This document shows positions 1 through 9,334 of a DNA stretch of 64,000 nt, piece by piece (positions within the stretch are counted from its first letter, which is position 1; every line of letters starts with the position of its first letter). The stretch is from contig NZ_CP016210.1 of the NCBI RefSeq assembly GCF_001682385.1, forward strand, positions 2,728,001-2,792,000, in the 5' to 3' direction. A program made the translations under genes and the position numbers. The notes below the pieces were generated by a model that was not told the origin of the DNA, did no database searches, and saw only the letters and a program-made list of their open reading frames with translations. This DNA is from Azoarcus olearius (GTDB taxonomy: Bacteria > Pseudomonadota > Gammaproteobacteria > Burkholderiales > Rhodocyclaceae).

Positions 1-1
1 G

Positions 2-1276
2 CCGCCACTCAGCCGTCCGACGGAGGAATACGGGCCCGGCCCGCAACAGGAGGGCGAAGCGCGCTTCGACGAGGCGATCCGCAAGGCCGCCTTCCTGCGC
101 AGCAAGCTGGTCTCGGTGTTGCAGGGCGGCGGGAACTGGCCGGCCGGCGCCCGTGCCCAGGCCTTCCTGCAACTGGCGCAGTTGCAAGCCTGGTTCGACG
201 CCAATGTCGATGCACGGTGGCAGCCGCTCTACGCGCTGGCGCGCCAGCACGCCGCGCTCGACCCCTGGCGCGCGCTGGGTGAAGGGGCGGTCGATCGCGC
301 GGCGCTGCTCGACGAACTGGAGGCGTTGCCGGCCGAGACCGACTGCGCGAGTCGGCAGCCGTGGTTCCGCCACGGCGGAGCGGCACTCGAAGCGGGCTAC
401 GCGCTGCGCGAACTCGGGCGGGCCGACGGCCTTGGCTGCGCGCGGCCGGACTGGACCTGGCTGCGGGACGACCCGGGCAGCGACGCCCACGCGCTGCGCG
501 AGCGCTTTGTGCAGCTGGCCGGGCAGCCGGGGCGGGACTTCACCCACGAGATCATCCTGAACCAGTTGCTGCAAGGCTGCGCCGGACCTTCGCAGCCGGC
601 GTGGGCGATCGAAGCCTGCACGCGTTGGATCTCGCCCGCGCCGGCATCCCTCCCGGCTGCCAGTCCGGCGGGGCAGCGTCGTGCGTCGCGCGGCGCCGCC
701 GCGGTAAGCGCGCCGGCGATCGCACTTGCCACGCCCCCGCTTGGCACCGACCCCACGCCGGCAGCGTTCGCCGCGCAGGCGGAATGGCTGCGCCACCTCG
801 CGGCGACGCTGAGCCACGCCGACCCCGCAGCGATGGAACCGGTGGCCGCGGACCTCGCCTTGCGCGGTGCCTTGATCCACGGCGCACAGCGCTGGCCGCT
901 CGCGGCGGGTCATCTGGTCGAACTCGCGCTGTCACCCGGTGCGCCCGGAATCATCACCCACGGTCTGCAGCAGCAAGGCGGCCGCCTGCTGCTGTGGGTC
1001 GGCCCTCAGGGCGCGCGCCGGGTGGCGGTGCCGTCCCGCTTCGGCAGCGGCGGAAACGACGAAGGCCGGATCGCGGCCGTCACCGACCTGGACGGGGATG
1101 GCAACGCCGAGCTGTGGTTCGAACCGGCAACGCCCTGCGAGGACGGCGCCGCGGGCGACGCCTGCCCCGCCATGCCGCCGCGCATGGGCGAACTGCGGGA
1201 CACGGTGCTGAGCTACTACCACGACGACAGCGCGCCCGCGCCTGCCCCTGAAAAGCGCCGCAGCGCGCGCCGCTAG
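2..1276 (+). CDS. Unrecognised protein, 5' end outside the window
   Basis: The reading frame is open from base 2, so the gene starts before the window and the ATG-like codon at 116 is internal. About 424 residues are visible. I do not recognise a family. The visible part is Ala/Arg/Trp-rich and soluble-looking. Near the C-terminus (around bases 1087-1120) is DLDGDGNAELWF, the form of a calcium-loop/FG-GAP type repeat found in extracytoplasmic proteins, followed by a Pro/Lys/Arg-rich tail. Codon use matches the neighbours. It converges with ohr, with only 11 bases between the two stops. Function unknown. Confidence 0.7.
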   Translation, partial: PPLSRPTEEYGPGPQQEGEARFDEAIRKAAFLRSKLVSVLQGGGNWPAGARAQAFLQLAQLQAWFDANVDARWQPLYALARQHAALDPWRALGEGAVDRAALLDELEALPAETDCASRQPWFRHGGAALEAGYALRELGRADGLGCARPDWTWLRDDPGSDAHALRERFVQLAGQPGRDFTHEIILNQLLQGCAGPSQPAWAIEACTRWISPAPASLPAASPAGQRRASRGAAAVSAPAIALATPPLGTDPTPAAFAAQAEWLRHLAATLSHADPAAMEPVAADLALRGALIHGAQRWPLAAGHLVELALSPGAPGIITHGLQQQGGRLLLWVGPQGARRVAVPSRFGSGGNDEGRIAAVTDLDGDGNAELWFEPATPCEDGAAGDACPAMPPRMGELRDTVLSYYHDDSAPAPAPEKRRSARR

Positions 1277-1287
1277 GCGCAGCCGGA

Positions 1288-1725
1288 TCAGCCGCCGACC
1301 ACCTCGAACTCGACGCTGACGTTGTTGCGCGTCGCATGCGAATACGGGCAGATCTTGTAGTGCGCCTCCTGCACCAGCGCCGCGAGGTCGGCCTGCGGCA
1401 GGCTGGTGTCCTCCACCCGCATCTTCACCGCCAGCCCGAAGCCGCCGCCGTCGCGCGGCCCGATCGACACCGCGCAGGTCACGGTCGCGCCGGTGGCGTC
1501 CTTCTTCTGCTGCTTGGCGACGAAGTCGATCGCGCCGCCGAAGCACGCGGCATAGCCCGCCGCGAACAGGTCTTCCGGCGTGGTGGTGCCCTCCTTGCCG
1601 GGACCGCCCATCTCCTTGGGTACGGAAAGATCGACGCTGACCCGCCCGTCCGAAGAGCGGGTGTGGCCGTTGCGGCCCCCTTTGGCGGTCGCGGTGGCAG
1701 TGAAAAGCGGCTTGATCGTATCCAT
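1288..1725 (-). CDS. ohr: Organic hydroperoxide resistance protein (Ohr/OsmC family)
   Basis: A 145-residue thiol peroxidase that reduces organic hydroperoxides in the cytoplasm, normally recycled by lipoylated proteins. Family hallmarks are present: the two reactive cysteines C61 (in YAACFGG) and C126 (in KICPYSHATR), the conserved E51 of TTPEDLFAAGY, and the usual Ohr length of about 140 residues. The gene stands alone. No OhrR-type MarR regulator lies beside it and I saw no obvious OhrR operator in the 124 bases upstream. Confidence 0.95.
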   Translation of the reverse strand: MDTIKPLFTATATAKGGRNGHTRSSDGRVSVDLSVPKEMGGPGKEGTTTPEDLFAAGYAACFGGAIDFVAKQQKKDATGATVTCAVSIGPRDGGGFGLAVKMRVEDTSLPQADLAALVQEAHYKICPYSHATRNNVSVEFEVVGG

Positions 1726-1849
1726 GCGGGCGTCTCCGGTGATGGGTGGGGCAGTGCCGCGGACGGGCGCCGCGGTTCGTTCCTGAACGGATAGATCACA
1801 CCCCTCGGCGAGTCAATCGGCGTTACCGGCCGCAACGCCTGAAAGCGCC

Positions 1850-4800
1850 TTACTTCGCCACCACCGGAATGCCACGCAAGGCCTCTGCCCCCCGCGGGGC
1901 CTGCGCCAGCAGATGCGCGATGGTCGCGCCGTGCGCCACATCGACGCCGAGCGTGTGCAGCAGCACCCGTTCGCGCTGCTTCACCGTGCCCAGGTTGGCA
2001 AGCTTGACCGGGCCGAAACCGCGCACGCCTTCGGCCAGCCCGGCGAATTCCACCGCCGCGTCCACTGTGTCGGCCGCCAGCCGCGGCAGCAGCGCTTCGA
2101 TGGCGCGGGCGTAGTCGGCGGCGAGTTCGCGTTCCATGCGGCGTTCCTCGCTGCGGCCGAGGAGGTCGAACGCAGTGCCGCGCAAGCCCCTGGCGGCGGC
2201 GAGCAGGCGCAGCAGCGGCAGCAGCCGCGGACCGAAGTCCATCTTCTTCGGCCGGCCGTTGGGGCCGGGCTTGGCGAGCAGCGGCGGCGCCATGTGGAAC
2301 TGCAGGCGGTAGTCGCCTTCGAACTGCGCCTCCAGCGCCTGACGGAAGCGGCCGTCGGTGTAGAGCCGGGCGACTTCGTATTCGTCCTTGTATGCCAGCA
2401 GCTTGCCGTAGGTGCGCGCCACCACCGGCGCGAGGCGCAGCGGCGCGTCGGCGCCAAGGGCCTTGCGCTCGGCGGCGGCCACCTTGTCGATGAAGGCGGT
2501 GTAGCGCGCGGCATAGGCGGCGTTCTGGTAGCCGGTGAGATGGGCCGCGTGCAGCGCGACGATGGCTTCCAGGCTGTCGGCGACCTCGAGCTGCGCAAGC
2601 GGCCCGGCGGCGAGCGCCGCCAGCGCCTCGGCGCCGGCCGCGGCCAGACGGCCGATGCGGAAGGCGCTGCGGTTCATCGCCACGGCGACGCCGTTGAGTT
2701 CGATGGCGCGGTCGAGCGCGGCGAGCGACACCGGGATCAGCCCGCGCTGCCAGGCGTAACCCATCAGCAGGATGTTGGCGCCCATGGTGTCGCCGAGGAA
2801 GCGCGCGCACAGCGCCTGCGCGTCGCAGGTGTCGAGCCGGTCGTCGCCGGCGGCGTAGCGCATCTTGGCGAGCAGCGCATCGACGTGCAGGTCGGCGTCC
2901 GGGTCCTGCACGAAGCGCGCGGTCTGGATCTCGTGCACGTTGGCGACGATGCGGGTGCGGCCGTGGCGGGCGGTGAGCAGCGCGTCGTTGCTGGCGCCGA
3001 CCACGAGGTCGCAGGCGAGGATGGCGTCGGCCTGCTGGGCGTCGATGCGCACCTGGTTGAGCACGCTGGCGTCAGCGCCCAGGCGCACGAAGGACAGCAC
3101 CTGCCCGCCCTTCTGCGCGAAGCCCATGAAGTCCAGCACCGAGGCGCTCTTGCCTTCGAGGTGGGCGGCCATGGTGATGAGCGCGCCCACGGTGACCACG
3201 CCGGTGCCGCCGACGCCGGTCACCAGCAGGTCGTAAGGCGCATCCCAGCACCAGGCCCGGGGCAGCGGCAGCGTGCCAACCAGTTCGTCCAGCCGGCCGG
3301 CGTCGAAGGCCGGGCCGGTGGGCTTCTTCAGGCTGCCGCCGAGCACCGACACGAAGCTGGGGCAGAAACCGTTCACGCAGGAATAGTCCTTGTTGCAGCT
3401 CGACTGGTCGATGGCGCGCTTGCGGCCGAAAGGCGTGTCGACCGGCACGATGGAGAGGCAGTTGGACTGCTTGCCACAGTCGCCGCAGCCTTCGCACACC
3501 GCGTCGTTGATGAAGATGCGCCGCGCCGGGTCGGGATAAGCCTGCTTCTTGCGGCGGCGACGCTTCTCGGCGGCACAGGTCTGGTCGTAGATCAGCACGG
3601 TCACGCCCTTCACCTCGCGCAGCTCGCGCTGCACCGCGTCGAGTTCGGCACGATGGTGGAAAGAAGTGCCGCGCGGGAACAGGCCTTCGTGGCCGTCGTA
3701 CTTTTCCGGCTCGTCGCTCACCACCGCCACCCGGCGCGCGCCCTCGGCCTCCACCTGGCGGGCGATGGCATCGACGGTGACCGTGCCGTCCACCGGCTGG
3801 CCGCCGGTCATCGCCACCGCATCGTTGTAGAGGATCTTGTAGGTGACGTTGGTGCCTGCGGCGATCGCCTGGCGGATGGCGAGGAAGCCGGAGTGGAAAT
3901 AGGTGCCGTCGCCGAGGTTCTGGAACACGTGCGGGGTGCGGGTGAAGGCGGAATGCGCGACCCAGTCCACGCCCTCGCCGCCCATCTGGATCAGCCCGGT
4001 GGTTTCGCGGTCCGGCATCCACGAGGCCATGAAGTGGCAGCCGATGCCAGCCTGCGCGTGCGAGCCCTCCGGCACCTTGGTCGAGGTGTTGTGCGGACAG
4101 CCGGAACAGAAGTACGGCACCCGGCGCACGCCGTCGGCCTCGTTGGAGAGCAGCGGCGGCGGGGTGAAGTCGGTGACGTGCTCGACCACGTGGGCGCGCT
4201 GCTCGATCTCCGGCCGGTGGGCGGCAAGCCAGGCGGCGATGACCGGGATCACCCGCGACGGCCGCAGCTCGCCGAGCGCGGACAGCAGCGGCGCGCCGTC
4301 GCGGCCGCTCTTGCCGATCACCAGCGGCCGCTCGGCCGGGTCGGCGTTGTAGAACAGCTCCTTGATCTGGCGCTCGATCACCGGGCCCTTTTCCTCGACG
4401 ACGAGGATTTCCTTCAGTCCGGTGGCGAAGGCGCGCATGCGGCCGGTTTCCAGCGGAAAGCTCTGGCCCACCTTGTAGAAGCGGATGCCGGCGGCCTCCA
4501 GATCGGCAAGGCTGACACCCAACCGGCGGAAGGCTTCGAGCAGGTCGAGGTGGGCCTTGCCGCAGGAGACGATGCCGATGTCGGCCTGCGGCGCGGCGCA
4601 GATGGTCTTGTCGATGGCGTTGGCGGCGGCGAAGGCACGCGCCGCGTCCAGCTTGGCGTGCAGACGCTGTTCGATGACCAGGCTGGGCAGATCGGGCCAG
4701 CGGTAATGCAGCCCGGTGGCGGGCGGGGTGAAGTCGGGCACGCTATCGAAGCGGGTGCGGATGGCATCCAGGTCCACCGTGGAAGCGCTTTCCACCGTCT

Positions 4801-5434
4801 CGGAAATCGCCTTCAGCCCCACCCAGCAGCCCGAGTAGCGCGACAGCGCCCAGCCGTAGAGGCCGAATTCCAGCATCTCGGCGACGCTGGCGGGATTGAG
4901 CACCGGCAGCCCCCAGGCCTGCAGGGTGAAGTCGCTCTGGTGCGGCATCGACGAGGACACGCAGCCGTGGTCGTCGCCGATCACCGCCAGCACGCCGCCG
5001 TGGGGCGAGGCACCGTAGGCATTGCCGTGGCGCAGCGCGTCGCCGGCCCTATCCACGCCGGGGCCCTTGCCATACCAGATCGCGAACACGCCATCGACCG
5101 TGCGCTCGGCATCGCCTTCCACCTGCTGGGTACCGAGCACCGCGGTGGCGCCGAGTTCTTCATTGACCGCCGGCAGGAAGCGGATGCGGTTGGCGTCGAG
5201 CAGCGCCTTGGCCTTCCACAGCTGCTGGTCGTAGGCGCCGAGTGGCGAGCCGCGGTAGCCGCTGATGAAGCCGCCGGTATTGCGCCCCGCGGCGGCATCC
5301 AGCGCGGCCTGCATCAGCGGCAGCCGCACCAGCGCCTGGGTGCCGGTCAGGAAGATCTGCCCGGACATCGCCTGCAGGCTGTCGCTCAGGCGGTAGTCGG
5401 TACGGATCTGGGGGGGAAATGCCTCGGCCTTCAT
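1850..5434 (-). CDS. Indolepyruvate:ferredoxin oxidoreductase, fused subunits
   Basis: A 1194-residue fused 2-oxoacid:ferredoxin oxidoreductase that oxidatively decarboxylates aryl pyruvates (indolepyruvate, probably phenylpyruvate) to acyl-CoA with reduction of ferredoxin, as part of aromatic amino acid breakdown. Order seen: N-terminal pyrimidine/core TPP region with NLGDGTYFHSG near residue 508; a ferredoxin-like cluster with CEGCGDCGKQSNC near residues 643-660; then the gamma-type Rossmann region starting LLVTGVGGTGVV near 736; then a long C-terminal domain typical of the proteobacterial fused form. The start ATG follows an AGGAGAC Shine-Dalgarno site. It is divergent from an Lrp-type gene, which is the likely regulator. 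The substrate is inferred from the family, not proved. Confidence 0.9.
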   Translation of the reverse strand: MKAEAFPPQIRTDYRLSDSLQAMSGQIFLTGTQALVRLPLMQAALDAAAGRNTGGFISGYRGSPLGAYDQQLWKAKALLDANRIRFLPAVNEELGATAVLGTQQVEGDAERTVDGVFAIWYGKGPGVDRAGDALRHGNAYGASPHGGVLAVIGDDHGCVSSSMPHQSDFTLQAWGLPVLNPASVAEMLEFGLYGWALSRYSGCWVGLKAISETVESASTVDLDAIRTRFDSVPDFTPPATGLHYRWPDLPSLVIEQRLHAKLDAARAFAAANAIDKTICAAPQADIGIVSCGKAHLDLLEAFRRLGVSLADLEAAGIRFYKVGQSFPLETGRMRAFATGLKEILVVEEKGPVIERQIKELFYNADPAERPLVIGKSGRDGAPLLSALGELRPSRVIPVIAAWLAAHRPEIEQRAHVVEHVTDFTPPPLLSNEADGVRRVPYFCSGCPHNTSTKVPEGSHAQAGIGCHFMASWMPDRETTGLIQMGGEGVDWVAHSAFTRTPHVFQNLGDGTYFHSGFLAIRQAIAAGTNVTYKILYNDAVAMTGGQPVDGTVTVDAIARQVEAEGARRVAVVSDEPEKYDGHEGLFPRGTSFHHRAELDAVQRELREVKGVTVLIYDQTCAAEKRRRRKKQAYPDPARRIFINDAVCEGCGDCGKQSNCLSIVPVDTPFGRKRAIDQSSCNKDYSCVNGFCPSFVSVLGGSLKKPTGPAFDAGRLDELVGTLPLPRAWCWDAPYDLLVTGVGGTGVVTVGALITMAAHLEGKSASVLDFMGFAQKGGQVLSFVRLGADASVLNQVRIDAQQADAILACDLVVGASNDALLTARHGRTRIVANVHEIQTARFVQDPDADLHVDALLAKMRYAAGDDRLDTCDAQALCARFLGDTMGANILLMGYAWQRGLIPVSLAALDRAIELNGVAVAMNRSAFRIGRLAAAGAEALAALAAGPLAQLEVADSLEAIVALHAAHLTGYQNAAYAARYTAFIDKVAAAERKALGADAPLRLAPVVARTYGKLLAYKDEYEVARLYTDGRFRQALEAQFEGDYRLQFHMAPPLLAKPGPNGRPKKMDFGPRLLPLLRLLAAARGLRGTAFDLLGRSEERRMERELAADYARAIEALLPRLAADTVDAAVEFAGLAEGVRGFGPVKLANLGTVKQRERVLLHTLGVDVAHGATIAHLLAQAPRGAEALRGIPVVAK

Positions 5435-5652
5435 CGCGCTGTCTCCTGTCGTCCTTGTTGTGCCGACGCGGGCCTGCTGCGGACCTGTCCCTTGGAGCGG
5501 ACCTTGCCCGTTTTGGCTCCCGTACGGGGGGATTCGTCGGAAACAATGTTAGTGAGACAAGGGCGCGAAGTGCGTGCAATATCGGCGGTTTAACGCGTTC
5601 AATGCGCACATCCTGTGCATCACATATAACTTTTACGCATCAAACTTGCACA

Positions 5653-6135
5653 ATGGAAATCGACAAGTACGACCTTCACCTGCTCGACGCCCTGCAGCGC
5701 AACGGTCACGCCTCAAACGCCGAGCTGGCGGAACAGATCCATCTGTCGCCCTCGCAGGTAAGCCGGCGGGTGCAGCGGTTGGAGCAGGCCGGCTACATCG
5801 AGCGCTACAGCGCGCTGCTGCGCCCGGCGGCCGTCGGGCTGGGCGTAACCGCCTTTACTGCCGTATCACTGGAACGCCACGCCGAAGCCCACACCGACGC
5901 CTTCAACGCCGCGGTGGCGGCGATGGACGAAGTGCTCGAGTGCTTTGCGATCACCGGCGAAGCGGACTATCTGCTGCGCATCGTCGCGCCCGACCTCGCC
6001 GCGCTGTCGGCCTTCATGCTGCACCGCCTGATGCGCCTCACCGGCGTGCGCAGCGTCAAGTCCAACATCGTGCTGGCCGAGATCAAGCGCACCACGCGCT
6101 TGCCTTTGGACCATTTGCTGGCGCGCGGCGGCTGA
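5653..6135 (+). CDS. Lrp/AsnC family transcriptional regulator
   Basis: A 160-residue regulator with the standard layout: winged HTH at about residues 20-45 (NAELAEQIHLSPSQVSRRVQ) and a C-terminal RAM effector-binding domain (ending VRSVKSNIVLAEIKRTTRLP). The frame is open upstream, but MEIDKYDLHLLDAL is the family's normal N-terminus, so the ATG at 5653 is chosen. There is no clear Shine-Dalgarno site before it. A TATAAC at 5625-5630 could be the -10 element and would give a very short leader. It lies 218 bases from, and divergent to, the indolepyruvate oxidoreductase, so aromatic amino acid control of that gene is the obvious inference. Confidence 0.92.
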   Translation: MEIDKYDLHLLDALQRNGHASNAELAEQIHLSPSQVSRRVQRLEQAGYIERYSALLRPAAVGLGVTAFTAVSLERHAEAHTDAFNAAVAAMDEVLECFAITGEADYLLRIVAPDLAALSAFMLHRLMRLTGVRSVKSNIVLAEIKRTTRLPLDHLLARGG

Positions 6136-6268
6136 GCCGAATTACCCAGCTTGGGAAGAAAAAACCCGCGGCGGCCGGCGCGGCACGTCTCCGCACGACA
6201 ACGGAATCGCTAAGATGAAAACAGGAACTGCTAATAGAACGGCCCGGCCATGACCGCGCCGTCGCCGG

Positions 6269-9200
6269 TTGCCCTGGGAGGGAACGATCATTTCGTGGTT
6301 CGTGCGCCATTTCTGGCTGCCGGTGCTGCTTTGGACCGGCCTGATCGGAACGTTTTACGGTATCAGCGACTGGATGCATCGGGACGACGCCCGGCACGAA
6401 GCCGAGCTGGTCGCCGAGGCTTACCTGCGCAAGGATATGGCGTTCCGCCGCTGGGTGACGCGGCATCAGGGCGTTTATGTGCCGCCCACCGCCACCACGC
6501 CGCCCAATCCCTACCTTGAAGTTCCCGAGCGGGACGTCACCACCACCAACGGCCGGGTGCTGACGCTGCTCAACCCGGCCTATGCGACGCGGCAGGTGCT
6601 GGAAGCCTTCGCCGAGAGCGACGGCATCCGTGGCAAGCTCACCGCGCTGCAGGTCACCAACCCGATCAACACCCCGGATACCTGGGAGCGCACCGCGCTG
6701 CACGAGCTGCAAAGCGGCGCGCGCTATTACTCCGAGCTCGACAGCATCCAGGGCGTTGCGATGCTGCGCTACATGCTGCCGGTGTACATGGAAGCGGGCT
6801 GCGTGGGCTGCCACGGCAACACCGAGGTGCCGGTCGGCGGGCTGCGCGGCGGCTTCAGCGTGACCATGCCGTTTGCGCCGTTCCAGCGCCGCCATGAGGC
6901 CGACCGCCGGCTTACCGCCGGCAGCCATTCTGCTGCCTGGCTGCTCGGGCTCGGCCTGCTCGGCCTGATGCGGCGCCGGCGGCGCGAGCAGTACCTGGAC
7001 GAAGTGGCGGCCGAACAGCTGCGCCGGCAGAAGGAGTTGTGCTCCGCCGCGCTGCTGGACATCAGCACCCGCGCCGCTTCGGAGGGCGAACGCAGCTGCG
7101 TCGAAAGCGGGCTCGAAGCCGCGCAGCAGATCACCGGCAGCACCGTCGCCTACCTGCACTTCATCAACGACGACCAGCGCACCATCGAACTGTGCGCCTG
7201 GAGCCGCGAGACCCTGGCGCAATGCGAAGCGGATTACGACCGCCACTACCCGCTGGACCGCGCCGGCGTATGGGCCGACTGCGTCCGCCTCAAGCGCCCT
7301 GTCATCCACAACAACTACGACCAGATCGTAGGCCGCCGCGGTTTGCCCGGCGGCCACATCAAGCTGCAGCGCCACCTTGCGGTGCCGGTGATGGACAGCA
7401 TCGGCGTCCGCATGCTCATCGGCGTGGGCAACAAGCCGGGGGATTACGTGGCCACCGACGTCGAAGTGCTCTCGGGCCTCGCCGAGGGGCTGTGGAGCAC
7501 CGTCGTCCGGGTACGCGCCCACAGCCGTCTGGAAGCCAACGAGCGGATGTTGCGCGAAGCGCAGGACATCGCCCGCCTGGGCAGCTGGGAGTGCGATCTC
7601 GCCAACGGACAGCTCACACTCAGCGACATCGCCCGCGACCTGCTGTCGCCGGCCGAGCGGGTGGAAGGCGAACCCGACGCGCCGACTTCGCTGAAGGCCC
7701 TGCACGCCTTCGTCGGCTCGGCGCAGTGGGACGAACACTTCCGCCGCATCCGCGCGCAGGTGAACGAGCGCGGCGAGGTCGACCTCGAGCTGCGCTACCG
7801 TCCGCCGCGCGGCGAGGCGCGCATGTTGCGGCTGCGCGGCTCGGTGCTGCGCGCACCGGACGGCACCGCCCAGCGCGTGGTGGGCACGGTGCAGGACATC
7901 AGCTCGCATTCCGAACTCAACCTGCTGCGCAGCAGCGCGAGCAATCTGTCAGCGCTGTTCGAATCGACCGATCGCGTGGTGTGGTCGGTCGATCGTGACT
8001 TCCGCCTGATCATCGCCAACCAGGCTGCCCAGCGCTTTTTCGCGCTGCGCTTCGGCAAACGCATCCAGCCCGGCGACATCTGTCTGCCGCTGGCGCAAGA
8101 CGAGCGCGAGCGCTGGACCGACTATTACCGCCAGGCCCAGGCCGGCAGCAGCGTGGCAGCCGAACTCGACCAGGTTGCCTCCGACCCGCGCTGGCTGGAC
8201 ATCCGGCTTGCACCTGCCGGCCAGGAAGGCATCGCGATCATCTACGGCGTGGACCTGACCGACCGCAAGCGCGCCGAACTCGAACGCCAGCAGGCCATGG
8301 AACGCATGCAGGCGATGGTGGACCGCCTTGCCGAGCGCGACCGCCACAACAGCCTCATCAACCGCCTGCACGACCTGCTGCAAAGCTGCCGCAGCGAGGC
8401 CGAGGCGCGCCAGGTGATCGCGCCGCTGTTCGGCGAACTGTTCCAGGGCTTCGACGCCGCGCTGATGCTGGTCGACGCCACCGACGGCACCCTGCACGTG
8501 GCGGCGCACGCGGGCGACCCGCAGTTGCCGCCCCAGTTCGGGCTGGACTCCTGCTGGGGCTTGCGACGCGGCGAACCGCACGAGATTCCGCCGGGCGGTT
8601 CGCCGGTGTGCGCGCATTTCGGCTCGGCGCCGGAACACGGCTACTGCTGCCAGCCGATGATCGTCGATGCCGATGTAGTCGGACTGCTGTCGATCCGCTT
8701 CCCGCCCGCGGCGGACGAAAGCACGCTCGACAACCTGCATTACCTCGTGCGCAGCACCGCCGATTCGGTAAAGCTGTCGCTGTCCAACCTGCGCCTGCGC
8801 GAAGCGCTGCGCCAGCAGGCGATCCACGACCCGCTCACCGGGCTGTTCAACCGGCGCTACCTGGACGACGTGCTCAACCACGAACTGGTGCGCGCGCAGC
8901 GCGACGGCACGCCGCTGACGCTGGCGATGCTGGACATCGACCACTTCAAGCGCTTCAACGACGAGTACGGCCACGAGGCGGGCGACCTGGTGCTGGCGGA
9001 GATCGGCCGCATCCTGCGCGAACAGCTGCGGCGCAGCGACGTGCCGTGCCGCTTCGGCGGCGAGGAGCTGGCGATCGTGATGCCGGCCTCCAGCGCCGAG
9101 AACGCCACCGAACGGCTGGAGGAGCTGGCGCAGATGATCGGCCGGCTGCAGCTCGCCTTCGGCGGCCGCCGCTTGCCCGCGGTAACGCTGTCGGCCGGCG

Positions 9201-9319
9201 TCGCCGAGGCGCCGATCCACGGCGCCGACAGCGCCCACTTGCTGCGCTCGGCCGACCTCGCGCTTTACCAGGCGAAGGCGCAGGGGCGCGCCCGCATCGT
9301 CAGCGCCACCGCGGTGTAG
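6269..9319 (+). CDS. Membrane diguanylate cyclase with haem-type DUF3365, GAF and PAS domains
   Basis: About 1016 residues. Order seen: a membrane helix (about 12-32), a periplasmic DUF3365/Tll0287-like region carrying a c-type haem motif CVGCH at 178-182, a second membrane helix (about 222-234), a GAF domain (about 255-415), PAS (about 425-550), a second PAS (about 565-680), another GAF (about 690-850) and a C-terminal GGDEF domain. The active loop reads RFGGEELA, so cyclase activity is expected, and RRSD just upstream fits the RxxD inhibitory site. It would make cyclic-di-GMP in response to a periplasmic haem/redox and a cytoplasmic signal. The start is uncertain: the TTG at 6269 is the first codon of the frame, while a strong GGAGGGA at 6277-6283 lies downstream of it, closer to ATT 6290 or GTG 6302. 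Confidence 0.88.
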   Translation: MPWEGTIISWFVRHFWLPVLLWTGLIGTFYGISDWMHRDDARHEAELVAEAYLRKDMAFRRWVTRHQGVYVPPTATTPPNPYLEVPERDVTTTNGRVLTLLNPAYATRQVLEAFAESDGIRGKLTALQVTNPINTPDTWERTALHELQSGARYYSELDSIQGVAMLRYMLPVYMEAGCVGCHGNTEVPVGGLRGGFSVTMPFAPFQRRHEADRRLTAGSHSAAWLLGLGLLGLMRRRRREQYLDEVAAEQLRRQKELCSAALLDISTRAASEGERSCVESGLEAAQQITGSTVAYLHFINDDQRTIELCAWSRETLAQCEADYDRHYPLDRAGVWADCVRLKRPVIHNNYDQIVGRRGLPGGHIKLQRHLAVPVMDSIGVRMLIGVGNKPGDYVATDVEVLSGLAEGLWSTVVRVRAHSRLEANERMLREAQDIARLGSWECDLANGQLTLSDIARDLLSPAERVEGEPDAPTSLKALHAFVGSAQWDEHFRRIRAQVNERGEVDLELRYRPPRGEARMLRLRGSVLRAPDGTAQRVVGTVQDISSHSELNLLRSSASNLSALFESTDRVVWSVDRDFRLIIANQAAQRFFALRFGKRIQPGDICLPLAQDERERWTDYYRQAQAGSSVAAELDQVASDPRWLDIRLAPAGQEGIAIIYGVDLTDRKRAELERQQAMERMQAMVDRLAERDRHNSLINRLHDLLQSCRSEAEARQVIAPLFGELFQGFDAALMLVDATDGTLHVAAHAGDPQLPPQFGLDSCWGLRRGEPHEIPPGGSPVCAHFGSAPEHGYCCQPMIVDADVVGLLSIRFPPAADESTLDNLHYLVRSTADSVKLSLSNLRLREALRQQAIHDPLTGLFNRRYLDDVLNHELVRAQRDGTPLTLAMLDIDHFKRFNDEYGHEAGDLVLAEIGRILREQLRRSDVPCRFGGEELAIVMPASSAENATERLEELAQMIGRLQLAFGGRRLPAVTLSAGVAEAPIHGADSAHLLRSADLALYQAKAQGRARIVSATAV

Positions 9320-9334
9320 CGCGGCGCGCCGGGC

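Noticed and set aside
1913-5593. Very long open frame (over 1200 codons) on the plus strand, opposite the indolepyruvate oxidoreductase
   Set aside because: It is rich in His, Gly, Arg and Val with no domain motif, the pattern of antisense frames in high-GC DNA, whereas the minus-strand frame carries all oxidoreductase motifs.
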